From the NCBI GenBank assembly GCA_023362775.1, contig JALMGJ010000006.1:9261001-9325000 (forward strand): 64,000 nucleotides of DNA, in the 5' to 3' direction. Within the stretch, counting starts at the first letter, position 1, and each line of letters opens with the position of its first letter. The notes under the pieces are model-generated. The model made no database searches. It was not told the DNA's origin and worked only from the letters and a program-made list of their open reading frames with translations. A program made the translations under genes and the position numbers. Positions 9,596-20,665 of the stretch are shown in pieces. This DNA comes from Charina bottae (taxonomy: Eukaryota > Chordata > Lepidosauria > Squamata > Charinaidae).

Positions 9596-10222
9596 GAATC
9601 ATACACCTATTGGCTGAGTTCATACCCTGCATTAAGCTATCATTCTTTTAACCATAGTTTGTTGAACAACCCATAGTAATCTGGTTTGTTTGAGTAGAGC
9701 CATAAATTGTGGTTTACAAATCCCAAAGGCTGCATTCATGCAACATACTACGGATTCTACTGATGGTAGAAATCATTTTTATTAATAGTTTTATTAATAG
9801 TGTTTATTAGTTTTAATAGTTTGGTTTTAGGAGTATTATATCTTTGTTTTAGTGTGTTTGTCTCAGTGAGAATCCTGAGAATCGGCGGTAGGCACATTTT
9901 TGTAAATAAGGACACAAAAATAAATAAATATATTTACACAAAACCAAAGTAACCACACTATGGCTTAGCAGGATATAGGAACTCAGAATTAAAGGGTGAA
10001 TATCCTGAAGTCCATGGAGTCTGTTTTTAATCACAGCAATATAGCTATTCTTACCCAGAGATTAATTTCTGACTTGCTTTGGTCTGTTGGTTGTTTTTAA
10101 TTTAGCAGCATACTCATCGATCATTTTTATATATGAAGAGTGCTCAAATTTCAATCTAGCCGGGAAGTCTCAGACCTCTGGCCAAACATTCCCTTTCTTC
10201 ATCCCAAGTTTCTCCAAGTTAA
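9596..10222. other. Intronic sequence with degenerate MITE-like stretches
   Basis: 9605-9760 and 9930-9970 contain AACCATAGTTTGTTGAAC and ACTATGGCTTAGCAGGAT blocks that recur, diverged, near 35080, 45030, 46000 and 49110. They look like an old MITE family but ends and duplications could not be fixed. No gene seen. Confidence 0.35.
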
Positions 10223-10230
10223 TGCCCCCC

Positions 10231-10377
10231 CAGGGCCGCAACTAGGGGGGGCAAGCGCCGCGCTGGGGTGTGTGCCAAAATGACACCCAGGGGGCGCCAA
10301 AATGACAAAATAACCCATGGATGGGGGCGCGGAATCCATATTTGCCCTGGGTGACACAGACCCTAGTTCCATCCCTG
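10231..10377. mobile_element. hAT MITE with perfect 8-bp TSD
   Basis: The terminal inverted repeats are CAGGGCCGCAACTAGGG and CCCTAGTTCCATCCCTG, with a few mismatches. The 8-base duplication TGCCCCCC lies at 10223-10230 and 10378-10385, the hallmark of hAT transposase. At 147 bases it has no coding capacity. Confidence 0.85.
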
Positions 10378-10385
10378 TGCCCCCC

Positions 10386-11769
10386 AACGTGGTGAAATGG
10401 AAATCCCTGTAATCTGGCTGGTAATTCTGAAGATTACAGCATTAAATATTTGGAGGGGACCAACTGTTCCCTTATTTGAAAAGGAAGGTCACTCTGAACA
10501 TGCTCTGTGAGATTGTTACCATCTTGCCTGGCAATGGACCAGAGCCCATTGCAGATCTGAGCTCAGAGGGAGCTTCATGTCCTGGCCAGGTGGTTGCAGG
10601 CATTCCAGTGAGTTAGCCTTGGCGTTGATGGAAGTGCCGAGTGATGGCAAGAATGCAAACAAGCCAAGACTGAGGGAAGGTGGCTTCTTTGAGCTCCAAG
10701 TAAGCTACTAATGTTTGGCTCTTTGCCTGAGCTTGTTCCTAGCAACCATTTGAGCATGGGTGGGAGCTCCATTTTCATTATCCACAGTGCCTTTTGAAAA
10801 ATAATGGAGCCCCATCACTATTGGGAGCGTGCAAGCAAGTAAGGAGAAAAGAAGGGAATTCTTTGCTGGCCCTGAATGCCTCTCTGTTCCTCAAACTTCA
10901 CAGGGGTCTCCTCCATCTGTGATAAATGTCAGCCAGGCAGAAGGGATTTGAATTTGCCTTTTGTTGCTTGCCTGTAACAACCCAGACTGCTTTGCCGTAC
11001 AAGCAGATCCGCTATAAACTTCCCATTCATTACACATTTGTCTTCAACAGTGCAGGAACCCATTGAAAACCACAATTGTCCTATGTAAGAAAAGAAATGT
11101 ATATTAAAATTCCTCAGATCCTCCCCACGAGCTGTTAGGCCTCTAAAGCTGTTTAATATGTGCCTCCTTTCAGCAAGAGCGAGAGGAACAGGGGAAGCAG
11201 GTTCTAGCAATGTGGCCATTGATATTTTCTACTCCCATTGCTAGCACTTTAGTCAAAATTTACATAATAATGGATGAAAAAGTGCTGCAATGAGAAACTG
11301 ATGCACGTTAATATTTGGCTGCTACCCCCTCCCCCTCAAAATTTGGGAATGCGGGAGATTTGATCTATGTCAAAAGGAGGGTGGAGGTAGAAAAGAGACC
11401 TCGGTTATGAGATGGATGTGTTGATAGAGATCGCTGTTCTTCACAAGGCCTTGGGATAAGACACCACAGTTCCTTGGAAGGTCCTCCCAAGAACGGCAAA
11501 AGAATGACAGGAAACTCTTAAGAGAGGTGAAACCATCTCTTGAATAATGAGCAAAACAAGGTTGCTTTCTCAGGGACCATTTAGATCTACTGACTTTTCA
11601 TGGTTTATATGGAGGAGGTTGCCTTCTAGATGAGGAACGAGGAGAAGAGAGAGTCATGACCCTTGGAGCAGAAGGTGTGTTCTTGGTGGACAAGATCCTT
11701 CTGAGCCACTTCTGCCCAGGGGCATTGCTGCTGTTGTTTCTCTGTAGCTGGGTGGGCTGTGACGCAAAC
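10386..11769. other. Unique intronic sequence
   Basis: No repeat signature or plausible protein-coding frame. 10850-11230 is moderately complex, non-repetitive sequence and could hold conserved regulatory DNA, but nothing in it proves that. Confidence 0.4.
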
Positions 11770-11781
11770 AGCTCATCCAGT

Positions 11782-12385
11782 TGTGGTTTGATCTGGTGTT
11801 CGAAGGATTAGCCGGTGCAATTCACCGTTTCCAGGGTACGCCTGTATTATTTCAACAACCTTCGGGGAGGCTCCTTCTGTGTACCCTAGGGAAGGGAAGT
11901 AGAAGCAGACGCCGAAAGAACCAAGCAAGAGACTGACTCTCGTCACCCTCTGAGCGGATATGCTCCTCCAATTCGTCGATTTAAATCTAGAAAGAGCTTT
12001 ATGGCAAGAACTAGTACCCTAGAGGGGTACAAAGAACAGAATCGAATAAGTAAATGGAGGAATGAGCTCACCGATATGAGTATTTTACCGAAGGAAGAAA
12101 TGGCCGCTGGAAACACTCTCCCTGATACAGTTTGGAGGCCAATGAATAGGATGAGGGTGGGGGTACTAAGGTGCAAGACGAATTTATTTAAGTGGGGGTT
12201 GTTGGCTGGCGACAATACATTATGTGAATGCGGAGAAATCCAAGACCCGGAGCATCTGATGGTGTGTCGATTACTGTCGGAGCCATGTACTGTCGACGAC
12301 CTACAGCAAGCTAATGACAAAGCTGTGGCGGTGGCTACATTTTGGCAGAGTAAAGTTTGATCTGGATACAAAATAAATAAATAAA
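11782..12385 (+). mobile_element. LINE 3' fragment with 12-bp TSD
   Basis: AGCTCATCCAGT at 11770-11781 and 12386-12397 are exact target duplications. The insertion is 5'-truncated, contains the last part of an ORF2-like protein, and ends GATCTGGATACAAAATAAAT with an AAAT-repeat tail, as expected for target-primed reverse transcription. The clade is not identifiable from this part. Confidence 0.85.
11890..12360 (+). pseudogene. LINE ORF2 C-terminus with zinc-knuckle-like motif
   Basis: The open frame ends KAVAVATFWQSKV then stop. It includes MNRMRVGVLRCKTNLFKWGL and a CECGEIQDPEHLMVCRLL motif, i.e. C-x-C-x8-H-x3-C, a cysteine/histidine cluster typical of the C-terminal end of several APE-type LINE proteins. 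The region before 11890 (FEGLAGAIHRFQG, then basic residues) is in another frame, so a frameshift is likely. No reverse transcriptase motif is left, so it is a dead 3' remnant. Confidence 0.65.
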
Positions 12386-12397
12386 AGCTCATCCAGT

Positions 12398-13010
12398 AAT
12401 CAAATGGTTAGTCTTTAAGGTGTCCCAAGAAGCATTGTGTTTTTAATGTCCTTCTAGATCCATAGAAAGCTGTTCCCTCTCTGTGAAACTGAAAGAAACA
12501 TGTTTCTTTGTTTCTAAAACAAGCCAGCAAGTTTACAAGGCTGTCTTCGTCCCTATAATTCACCCTCACTGCAACGATCAGTGAAATATAAAGTATGACA
12601 TGCCCTTAGCAGCTGCTTACATCCAAAAGGCAAGATGTATTTCATTTATTTCATGATTTCATGTATTTATTTTAGAAAACATACGTGGCCACCCATCTTA
12701 TACATTATAACTCTGGGAGGCTCACAACAGCAACACTAAAAACATAATGATTAAAAAAAAACCATCCAAAAAGATTCTCACCAAGTCTTCCTTAACCAGA
12801 TATATTGAAATGGAAATGGGATTAAATTACAGAAATCTTGACAATTGGATACTTTAGCACCCAGTTTATCTCTAAGTTCATTAGGATAAAGACTTCTCGA
12901 TCCTCCTGTCTTCTTATAATCATCTGTTGTAGTTCACAACTAATGGTTGTCAGCCTTTTCCTCTGTTGGCATGATCTTGATATGATCACCAAAATCATGC
13001 AGGACCTTAA
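12398..13010. other. Intronic sequence with an L2-like tail
   Basis: 12640-12740 looks like the reverse of an L2/SINE 3' tail (TTTATTTTAGAAAACATACG, ATAACTCTGGGAGGCTCACA). The rest is unassigned. Confidence 0.4.
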
Positions 13011-13024
13011 ACAAGAGTGTCAAA

Positions 13025-13363
13025 AAATCAGCAATAGCTGAACATGCTCTCAAACAAACTGGTCACCAAATCTTATTTGAAAACACAGAAATACTGGACA
13101 ACACCAACAGCCACTATGTTAGACTATACAGGGAAGCCATTGAAATACATAAACACCAACACAGTTTCAATAAAAAAGAAGAAAGCCTAAAGATCAGCAA
13201 AACCTGGCTGCCAGTCCTGAAAAACACAGCTTGCAAAAGGTCAACAAACTCTACTCAACCACAGAAAGATACAAACAACTCACACAATAGATGTGCTAAT
13301 CCCACACACGACAGCACCACACCCCCTAATCACCACAAAAAACCATATCCTAATCACTTGTAA
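13025..13363 (+). pseudogene. Penelope C-terminal (GIY-YIG region) fragment
   Basis: An open frame of about 112 codons without an ATG. It reads SAIAEHALKQTGHQILFENT, TNSHYVRLYREAIEIHKHQH, then SFNKKEESLKISKTWLPVL. These match the typical order at the end of Penelope proteins: an A-E-H...GH-x-I-x-F block, the R-x-x-R-E-A-I-E-I-x-K-H block of the GIY-YIG endonuclease, and a W-LP motif. The catalytic GIY and YIG start and the reverse transcriptase are missing through 5' truncation. The fragment was too short and ATG-less to stand out as a normal ORF. Confidence 0.8.
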
Positions 13364-13589
13364 ATGACCCACAGAAGACACACACCCTCTCAGCAGCTAT
13401 AAACACCAGCAGGAACACACACCCTCCACTTGGGCACAGAGAGAATCTTCTAGCTGTGCTCCTGTCCTCTGAAGACGCCAGCTACAGCCACTGGGGAAAT
13501 GTAAGGAACCAAAACTGCCAGAACATGGCCACACAGCCCGGAAAACCCACAACAACCATCGGATTCCGGCCATGAAAGCCTTCGACTAT
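13025..13589 (+). mobile_element. Penelope-like element 3' end, family 3
   Basis: Flanked by the exact 14-base duplication ACAAGAGTGTCAAA at 13011-13024 and 13590-13603. It holds the C-terminal end of the Penelope protein (stop at 13361), then a terminal repeat with a decayed hammerhead-like core (CTGAAGACGCC at about 13455, GGGGAAATGTAAGGAACC) and the end block GCCACACAGCCCGGAAAA...AAGCCTTCGACTATA. The end matches the family-3 palindrome at 54552. In stem I, TCCT before the core pairs with AGGA after it. Confidence 0.85.
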
Positions 13590-13603
13590 ACAAGAGTGTC
13601 AAA

Positions 13604-14530
13604 GTTCAGCATTCTCATTTTCACCTGAGATCCTGCCAGATTTCAGTGACCTTACAAGAACTTGTGAAATTTGTGCCCCAAATACACAGAGGGAGAGAGG
13701 GAGGGATGGTGTCCATAACATCTCTTGGGTGTTGCATTGTTTACTCAGGCACAGTGCATGATGCAAGAGGAATATAAATGATGCAAGTGGAAAACACACA
13801 CAAGGCACATAGAAACATACAAATATGCACATATACAAGCACACAAGCCCATAACTTCTATACTTCTGTAGCTACACAGCACCACCAAGAACAACCTGAT
13901 TATCCAGTATTTTCTTCTTCCTTTCTGTAGTGTAGCTTTGTCTGCATCCAATCTTTCCACCACTTTGCCTGTAATTTCTTATCCACTTCTTCCCAAATAA
14001 CAAACTGAGACTTCAGCATCGTAACTCGCTTGCATAATTAAAGTTGTTCCTTTCCAGGGTTCACTGAACTTCACAGTCATTCATATTTATTGCCAATGGG
14101 CACAGGAGACCTGGGGAGATTTGGCCCAATTAGCAACCTTGCATCTTCTGATTTTGCGCCAATTACTCCTCCGTCGGATGAAATGGTTCGCCCTGGAAGC
14201 TGCAAATGAAAAAGATGAGAAGGAAGGGGGGTGAACATGGGATAGAGGCTCAGCTACCTTGCTCTTCCTTCCACAGGTGACCCATACAGTCTCCTTGGGG
14301 AAAGGACAAGATAGTGCTGTTATTCTCTCCATATACAAAAGTCAATGAGATTAGAAATGAATCTTACTTAAGATTGGCAGGAGAGGACCCTCCTCCATAG
14401 CATTGGAGGGGCAACAGGCTGGCACAAAACCTCCCTTCAACATGTTTGCCATCATATACAAACCTTCAGGAGCATCTGCTACCCAATGGAGCAATGTTAT
14501 TTTGCCCAGCGATGGGACCAGCTCATCCTG
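13604..14530. other. Intronic sequence, nothing recognised
   Basis: No transposon ends, tandem repeats or plausible exon were recognised. CA/TG-rich at 13790-13850. Confidence 0.4.
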
Positions 14531-14757
14531 AGAGCTAGTTGGGTTTGGTGGTGAAGGAGCTGGACTAGAAACCAGGAGACCATGAGTTCTGCTCCTCTCT
14601 TAGACTTGAAAGCCGGCTGGGTGACTTTGGGCAAGTCACTCTCTCTTAGCCCAACCCATCTCACAGGGTGGTTGTTATGGGAAAAATAAGAGGCGGGAGC
14701 ATTATATGCACCACCTTGAGTATAAAGAAGGGATATAACTCTAATAATAAAATCAAT
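14531..14757 (+). mobile_element. tRNA-headed SINE, single-unit form
   Basis: Head TTTGGTGGTGAAGGAGCTGG, CTAGAAACCAGGAGACC, degraded B box, GTGACTTTGGGCAAGTCACT, then the 3' part AACCCATCTCACAGGGTGGT and CACCTTGAGTATAAAGAAGG. This is the unexpanded form of the SINE that makes the tandem array at 37001. Confidence 0.75.
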
Positions 14758-14940
14758 CACACTTAGAGTTGCTTCCTGACAGTGTTCATGGATCCTACTG
14801 TTGCACAACCGCAGTGATATGACACAAAACCCCATTATAATTTCCTTTGGAGGAGAGAGTGCTGCAGCTCTACTGTTGTGTGACTGATTTTGTTTTGGTA
14901 ATGTCTGCTTTACTTCAACGTACATCAGTTGTTATACATA

Positions 14941-15345
14941 CAGGTAGTCCTCATTTAACAACCACAATTGGGACTGGAATTTCGGTTGCTAAGCAAAGCG
15001 GTCATTAAGCGAATCCGACCTGATTTTACGACCTTTTCTGTGGCGGCCGTTAAGCGAATCACTGTGGGCGTTAAGCGAACCACATGGTCATTAAGCAAAT
15101 TATGTGGTTCCCCATTGATTTTGCTTGCCAGAAGCTGGCCGGGGAGGTCAAAAATGGCGATCACGTGACCTCGTGACACTGCTACGGTCTTAAATGCAAA
15201 CCAAGTGCCCAAATCGTGATCACGTGACCATGGGGACACTGCAACGGTTGTAAGTATGAGGACCGGTCGTAAGTCAGTTTCTTTCAGCACCGTTTGTAAG
15301 TCCAAACCGTCACTAAACGAATGGTTGTTAAGCAAGGACTACCTG
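14941..15345. mobile_element. Tigger/mariner-type MITE
   Basis: Terminal inverted repeats CAGGTAGTCCTCATTTAAC and its near complement ending AAGGACTACCTG, flanked by the dinucleotide TA on both sides (14939-14940 and 15346-15347), as in Tc1/mariner insertions. Internal repeats of GTTAAGCGAA type and two ATCACGTGACC sites (about 15161 and 15220). No transposase frame. Confidence 0.85.
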
Positions 15346-15347
15346 TA

Positions 15348-16740
15348 AGTGTAAGGCTCTTCTGCAAGGCAGCAAGTTTTATAGAAGCCTTATTTTAGGA
15401 ACAGAAGATTTACCACCCCTTCATTCAATTTCTGATAGGTCTCTGGGTGCAATTTAAAATGCCGGTGTGGACTATAAAGGCTTTTACGGCTTGACACCTG
15501 GTAACCTCTAGAACTTCAGCCGCCAACTGGAATCATCCCAACAGATGAGGTTATCTCAGGAAACTGAGTTGCTAGCTCCCCGCTTCTGTGAAGATACTGT
15601 GTGTATTTTTGTTAACTCATTCAGGTGGCATTCAAGGAGGCATCAGAGGTGGCGAAAAGTGCATCATGCCCGGATTTGGGTCCCAGGTGGAAGAACCCGG
15701 CTCCAGCCAGCTGGAGAAACAGCCAGCACCCCACTTAGGATGCTCAACCTGTATGCAGCTGGCACCCGCTCTGCTTGCAAATGCGGTGATGAAGGAAAGG
15801 AGCCTCATTCATTGAAAGGAAGGGAGGGGAGGGGGAGGGGGGGTGCCAAGGAGAATGTCACCCATTTACCCTTCCTGCCCTTCGGTTCCTTGATCTGTCG
15901 GTCCTTGGAATTCCAAGGCAGCTTTTAAAAGAATTTTCAATTCACAACCTGATGACTCTATTGACACTGTGAATGACAATTGTCTAGAACTGAACTTATT
16001 AACAAGGACCCTGCTGTTTTGCTAAAAGAACAAATGGGCTCAGTTGGAGAATTGTTAGAGAGTGCCTTTTTTCAGGGTTTGATTTTATTAGGCCAGAAAT
16101 GGGAGATGGGTTCCATATGATTTTCTTTTGACAAATGTCAGTAACACTTGAAGACTTGGAAAGATAAGTTCTTGTGATCCCTTCCTCGTGTTCTCAAGTT
16201 TTCAAGGCCAGAGGCAGGTCTATTCGCAAGACAGCAGAGCCCTGAATAATCCACCTTCCTTCCTCCCTTCCTCTTTCCAGCTGGTGCACGTGGGGAGTGA
16301 CGAAAAATGACAGCTGTTAAATGATGAGGCTGCAACATTACAGCGGCTCCGGTCATTTTTTTTTTTTTTAATCTCAGAAACCTGATGGACTGAAACCTGG
16401 CATGGTTAAATAAAAGATCTCTGTAATGGTTGGTTCACAGACTGATGAGGATCAGGAGACAAAGAGCCTTGTGCAATCTGAGGTCTGAGCAGGAGGCAGG
16501 ATGGGAAAATGTTAAAATGAGCATAGAGCCATCACAATCTCTTTGGCTGCACCTTCCTGAAATCACACGCATGAGTGGATATAAGGGACAGAACTTGTGT
16601 TGTGACAGTGCTATGCTCTTTCCATCGTTTTGACAAAACTGTCTGATTCTGCAGATGTCTCTGCCTGCCACCACCATTATTAGTGAAAGGATGCACCAGT
16701 TCGCCAGTTGACAGAAAGATGATAAATAAAGTGGAGGGAG
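15348..16740. other. Intronic sequence, no gene seen
   Basis: Includes a G-rich run at 15818-15842 and a poly(T) run at about 16357-16369. Two plus-strand frames around 15545-15928 match nothing I recognise and overlap the G-rich repeat. Confidence 0.4.
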
Positions 16741-17340
16741 TTTATTTATTACATGTACTTTTGTGCCACATCAATTTGACAAACCTAAATGGCTTTCCAA
16801 GCACAATAAAATATATAACATACAGACAAAATACGTAGATAACAGTACAATCTATAAAGTCATAAGCATTCCAATTCATTTCATCAAATCATAATACATA
16901 ATAGCACCGTGCATCTCCTACATATCTAATTATCACATCCCTAATTCCCCAACACTTGGTTGAATAACCGAGTTTTTAACAACTTTCTAAATATTAATTG
17001 TGAGGATGCAAATCTAACTTCTGCCACACCTGACGAAAGGTGGACCCTTAACAAAGAGATATCCAGGCCTGAAGCCATGTAGGACTTGGTAACAACTAAT
17101 ATTACCAGCTCCTTGAATTGCACTGAGAAACAAACTTTGTAAAGCAGCTTTGCAATGCAGGTGTTATAAGCAAGGATTGAGATGCTCCAGTCGGTATGTG
17201 GGCCACCACATCCTGCACCAAGGGCAGTTTTTGGGTAGTCTTCAAGGCAGTCCCATGTGGGCTGAATTACAGTGATGCAGTAAATGTTGTCAGTGTTTCC
17301 TTTTTCAGGAATGGTTGTAACATTCTGGCCAAAACCTCCA
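16741..17340 (-). mobile_element. Possible old LINE/CR1-like fragment
   Basis: An AT-rich start (TTTATTTATTACATGTACTT) followed by a protein-like minus-strand stretch (frame at 17123-16941, with KSYMASGLDISLLRVHLSSG) is compatible with the 3' end of an old retroelement in reverse orientation. I cannot name the family and no duplications were found. Confidence 0.3.
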
Positions 17341-17876
17341 TCTGCTGATTAAGCAGGAGCTGTGATCCAGAAAGATCCCACGAGTCATGATATATCTTGG
17401 AGATATCTTTTGGCTACATGTTGGGAGCTCTTTCAATTGCCAGAATTCTGGGAAACGAATACCCTTATTCTTAATAAATCCTTGTTAAAGAATCTGTGAG
17501 AACTATGCTTGGAAAAGGAATTACTTTTGGTTTTAGGAAGAGGCCAAGAACCTGACAATCTCTGTCAACTGCCAAGGTCTCTCCACCTTCAGAGAGACTG
17601 TGGTTGGGACAACAAATGCTGGTCTAACAGCATTGATCACCCTTACCCTGTGCACCACTGAATTTGGCAGGATACATGGGGTGGGTCAAAATCTTCAAGA
17701 TGGTAGGTGTGGTGTTGTGATCCAAGCCCCACCCTTTTGAGCATGTATGCAATGATGCACGTACAAAAGGGGTGCAGCTTGGATCACAACTCCACACCCA
17801 CCGTCTTCTAGAATTTGCCCCTTCAGCCCGCGGATGCCCGTGAGTGAATCCAATGATTTCCTTCCATTTTGGGATG

Positions 17877-17911
17877 TGGATGGATGGATGGATGGATGGA
17901 TGGATGGATGG
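17877..17911 (+). repeat. (TGGA)n microsatellite
   Basis: About nine perfect TGGA units in otherwise unique sequence. Confidence 0.95.
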
Positions 17912-18318
17912 TGCTTCAGCACCGTCTTCCACAGGACACGAGAGCCCTGGAAAAGAAATTGGAAGCAGAGCTTCACGGAGGACAAGAATTAGAATGGGAC
18001 AGTGTCCACCTCTTTCCGGCTAAAGAAAAATCTGTTCAAAATTGTTACCTAAACTTATCATCTTCCATAGCATTAAAAATAACTTAGATTATGTTCTTAT
18101 CCTTGATTATCTCTTACAATCAATACTTGCTAATCCATCAGGACCTATTCAAGCTTGAATCAATAATCCATCTTTAATATTGCTAGCTCAATGCAATACA
18201 TTGCTAGCTCTATTGCAATACATCTCATTACCTCCAAATTTGAAAAACCTAAACAAAAGGATTCTAAGGTTTTGGAAAGATCTCATCAGCACAGTCTACC
18301 TTTTGGTTTCTCTCTCCA

Positions 18319-18341
18319 GAAAGAGAGAGAGAGAGAGAGAA
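18319..18341 (+). repeat. (GA)n microsatellite
   Basis: Short GA dinucleotide run directly after TCTCTCCAGAAA; unremarkable. Confidence 0.9.
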
Positions 18342-18854
18342 TCTGATATTCTCTTGGACAGCCTTGTTGCCTTTGGTTCGACCTGTCATTCAGTCCTCCT
18401 TTTGACACCTGAATTAGCTTAATTTCTGTTTCCCTGTTCTTTCCATTCTTATCTTTCTTTTCTTACTAACACCAGTCACAGCAACCTTCTGTTGTGCTTT
18501 TCCTCCTTCTCTGCATTCCCAGCCTGCGGTTATCTTATCCCTGAAAACTAGTTTGAATGGACTCAGTTCCAAGGCACAGGTTTGGAACTGAAGTGAAATC
18601 ACGATGTTCAAGTAACCATTTGTGATTGCAGTTATCCAGGACGAAGAAACTCATATGCTTCAGATGTAGTGGAGTTGAGGTGATTTGGGAAAATCTGTCA
18701 TTATACCCTGTTGATAATTTGAAATATTTATAAAACATCCAAACAGCCCATGGCTTTTAGTCTGTAAAGTGGACAAATACATAGCACTTTGGGGTTGTGC
18801 GAATCCAGTATGAGCTTGTCAAGATGAGAATGTACAGGTTGGATAATGAAAATG

Positions 18855-19275
18855 TATTGATTGATTATGTGGTATCAAGTCGGTGTTGACTCTTAGCGAC
18901 CACATAGATAGACCTTCTGCAAGAGGATCTATCCCTAACCTGATCCTTCAGGTCTTCCAATGGCACACCCATCACCACTGTAACTGAGTCCATCCACTTC
19001 GTCGATGGTCATCCACTTCTTCTCTTTCCCTTCACCTTTCCCAGCATTAGAGCCTTCTCCAGGGAGCTAGATCTTTGCATAATGTGTCCAAAATATGATA
19101 ATTTGAGCCTGGTCATTTGCACCTTGAGTGAGAACTCTGGTTGTTGGTTTTCTTGGCTGTCCATGGTATTCTCAGGAGTCTTCTCCAACACCAAAGTTCA
19201 AAAGTGTGAATACACTTTCTATCCTGCTTCTTCAAAGTCCATTAATGAAAATACCCTCCATTCTATGGCATAGCA
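18855..19275 (-). pseudogene. Bov-B/RTE-like LINE 3' end
   Basis: The minus-strand frame 19194-19009 includes MTRLKLSYFGHIMQR, SSLEKALMLGKVKGKRRSG and a preceding MDSQENQQPEF segment, the same order as the Bov-B copy at 6992. The 3' end carries GTCGCTAAGAGTCAACACCG then ATACCACATAATCAATCAAT, as in the copies at 2925 and 24795. 5'-truncated and mutated. Confidence 0.75.
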
Positions 19276-19691
19276 ATCTGCATTGGCCATGGCAAATACA
19301 TGGCTCTTTCAAAAAACCTTTGGGTAGTTCACAGGAATGTTTGTACTTCTACCTCACTTTTTTAAAATGGAATGTACAGTTTTTACATTTTTTGTGTTGT
19401 GCTTTCTGGTGGCATGCATTTGTTTTCATTTTCTTTTCACTTAATTTTGTTAGGCACTTTGATATCTTTTTTAAGTTAACTAAAGGACCACCTCATTCAG
19501 TCCTCTCCCAGAGGACTTTCTTCCTTCATAAACTGCAGTATGAACGAATCCACCTCCTGAATGTTACAGCATAGTCCTGGGCTCAAAAGGGTAATCAGAA
19601 AGCATCTTCAAATTGTGCATCCTGAGAAAACCCCCACACAAAATGGATATTTAAGTTTAATTTTCAATGCATACTTTCATGGATGGTGAAG

Positions 19692-20240
19692 TATGTCTAT
19701 GAAGGTTCTCAGTCATCCAGGTGGAATTGTCTGTAGCTTGAATCATGTCAACTGGATTTCTATTTTCTCAGTGGAAACGTTTCGCTCCTTATCCAAGGAG
19801 CTTCTTCAGTCTGAGCAAAGTTGGTAAGGGAATCCTAAATATGTTTCTAGGTAGCTGTGTGACCTTACACCTGGGGTCATGGTTATATTGAGATGTATTT
19901 TAAGTCCTTTTATTATCTAAAGGAGGATCGTTAAGATCACCATGCTGCTGTTGAGCTTGTGAAATGGTCTTAAATGGTCTTCTGTGCCTAGGAAGATTAA
20001 GACCATTTCACAAGCTCAACAGCAGCATGGTGATCTTAACGATCCTCCTTTAGATAATAAAAGGACTTAAAATACATCTCAATATAACCATGACCCCAGG
20101 TGTAAGGTCACACAGCTACCTAGAAACATATTTAGGATTCCCTTACCAACTTTGCTCAGACTGAAGAAGCTCCTTGGATAAGGAGCGAAACTTTTCCACT
20201 GAGAAAATAGAAATCCAGTTGACATGATTCAAGCTACAGA
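19692..20240. mobile_element. Penelope-like palindrome, family 1, copy 2
   Basis: Flanks share a 12-base duplication with one mismatch (TGGATGGTGAAG at 19680 and TGCATGGTGAAG at 20241). The left end is the long one (TCTATGAAGGTTCTCAGTCA), the right end the short one (GCTACAGA). The apex is near 19975-20000 in AAATGGTCTT. Both arms share CACCTGGGGTCATGG, lacking the CTAG found in copies 1 and 6. The right-arm hammerhead-like core (20155-20203) has GAAACTTTT instead of GAAACGTTT; the left arm (19767-19815, minus) keeps the G. Confidence 0.85.
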
Positions 20241-20549
20241 TGCATGGTGAAGGTTACGGGGAATCTAGGAATAATATTTTATTGAATAATTGCAATTATG
20301 TTACTGGTTTCCTACAAAGCAGAACACTGCTTTTCGGACAATATATCATAGAAGAAGGCATTTGTTTTCCTCCACCCTTTTCCTTTGTGTTATTTTCAGT
20401 CATTTCTAATCTTCTCAGTAGCCAACATCTTCTGGGACACCTGCAAAGTTATTGAAAGTCAAGACTCCCTCCGGTTGAGTTTGACACTTGGGGATCACAT
20501 GGACTATCTGCATAGGTTTGTGGGAAGAGTGCAGGAGCAAACTGCACTT

Positions 20550-20665
20550 ATCAAAATGTAGTTAATCTTGAAAAAGTTAAGCAGAGCTGGATCCAGTTGG
20601 CGTTTAGATGGGAGAACCCCATCTGAGAAGACCTCAAAAAGTCTCCGAAGGCGTCACTGGCCAAC
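20550..20665 (+). mobile_element. 5S rRNA-derived SINE fragment
   Basis: ATCTTGAAAAAGTTAAGCAG, GCTGGATCCAG and TTTAGATGGGAGAACC follow the order of the 5S rRNA internal promoter (GAAGCTAAGCAGGGT...GGATGGGAGACC) with many mismatches. A similar segment is at 32455. Squamates are known to have 5S-derived SINEs. It is too diverged to be a 5S gene. Confidence 0.55.

Noticed and set aside
20550..20665. 5S rRNA gene
   Set aside because: Only parts of the internal promoter remain, with many mismatches, and the flanks are SINE-like.
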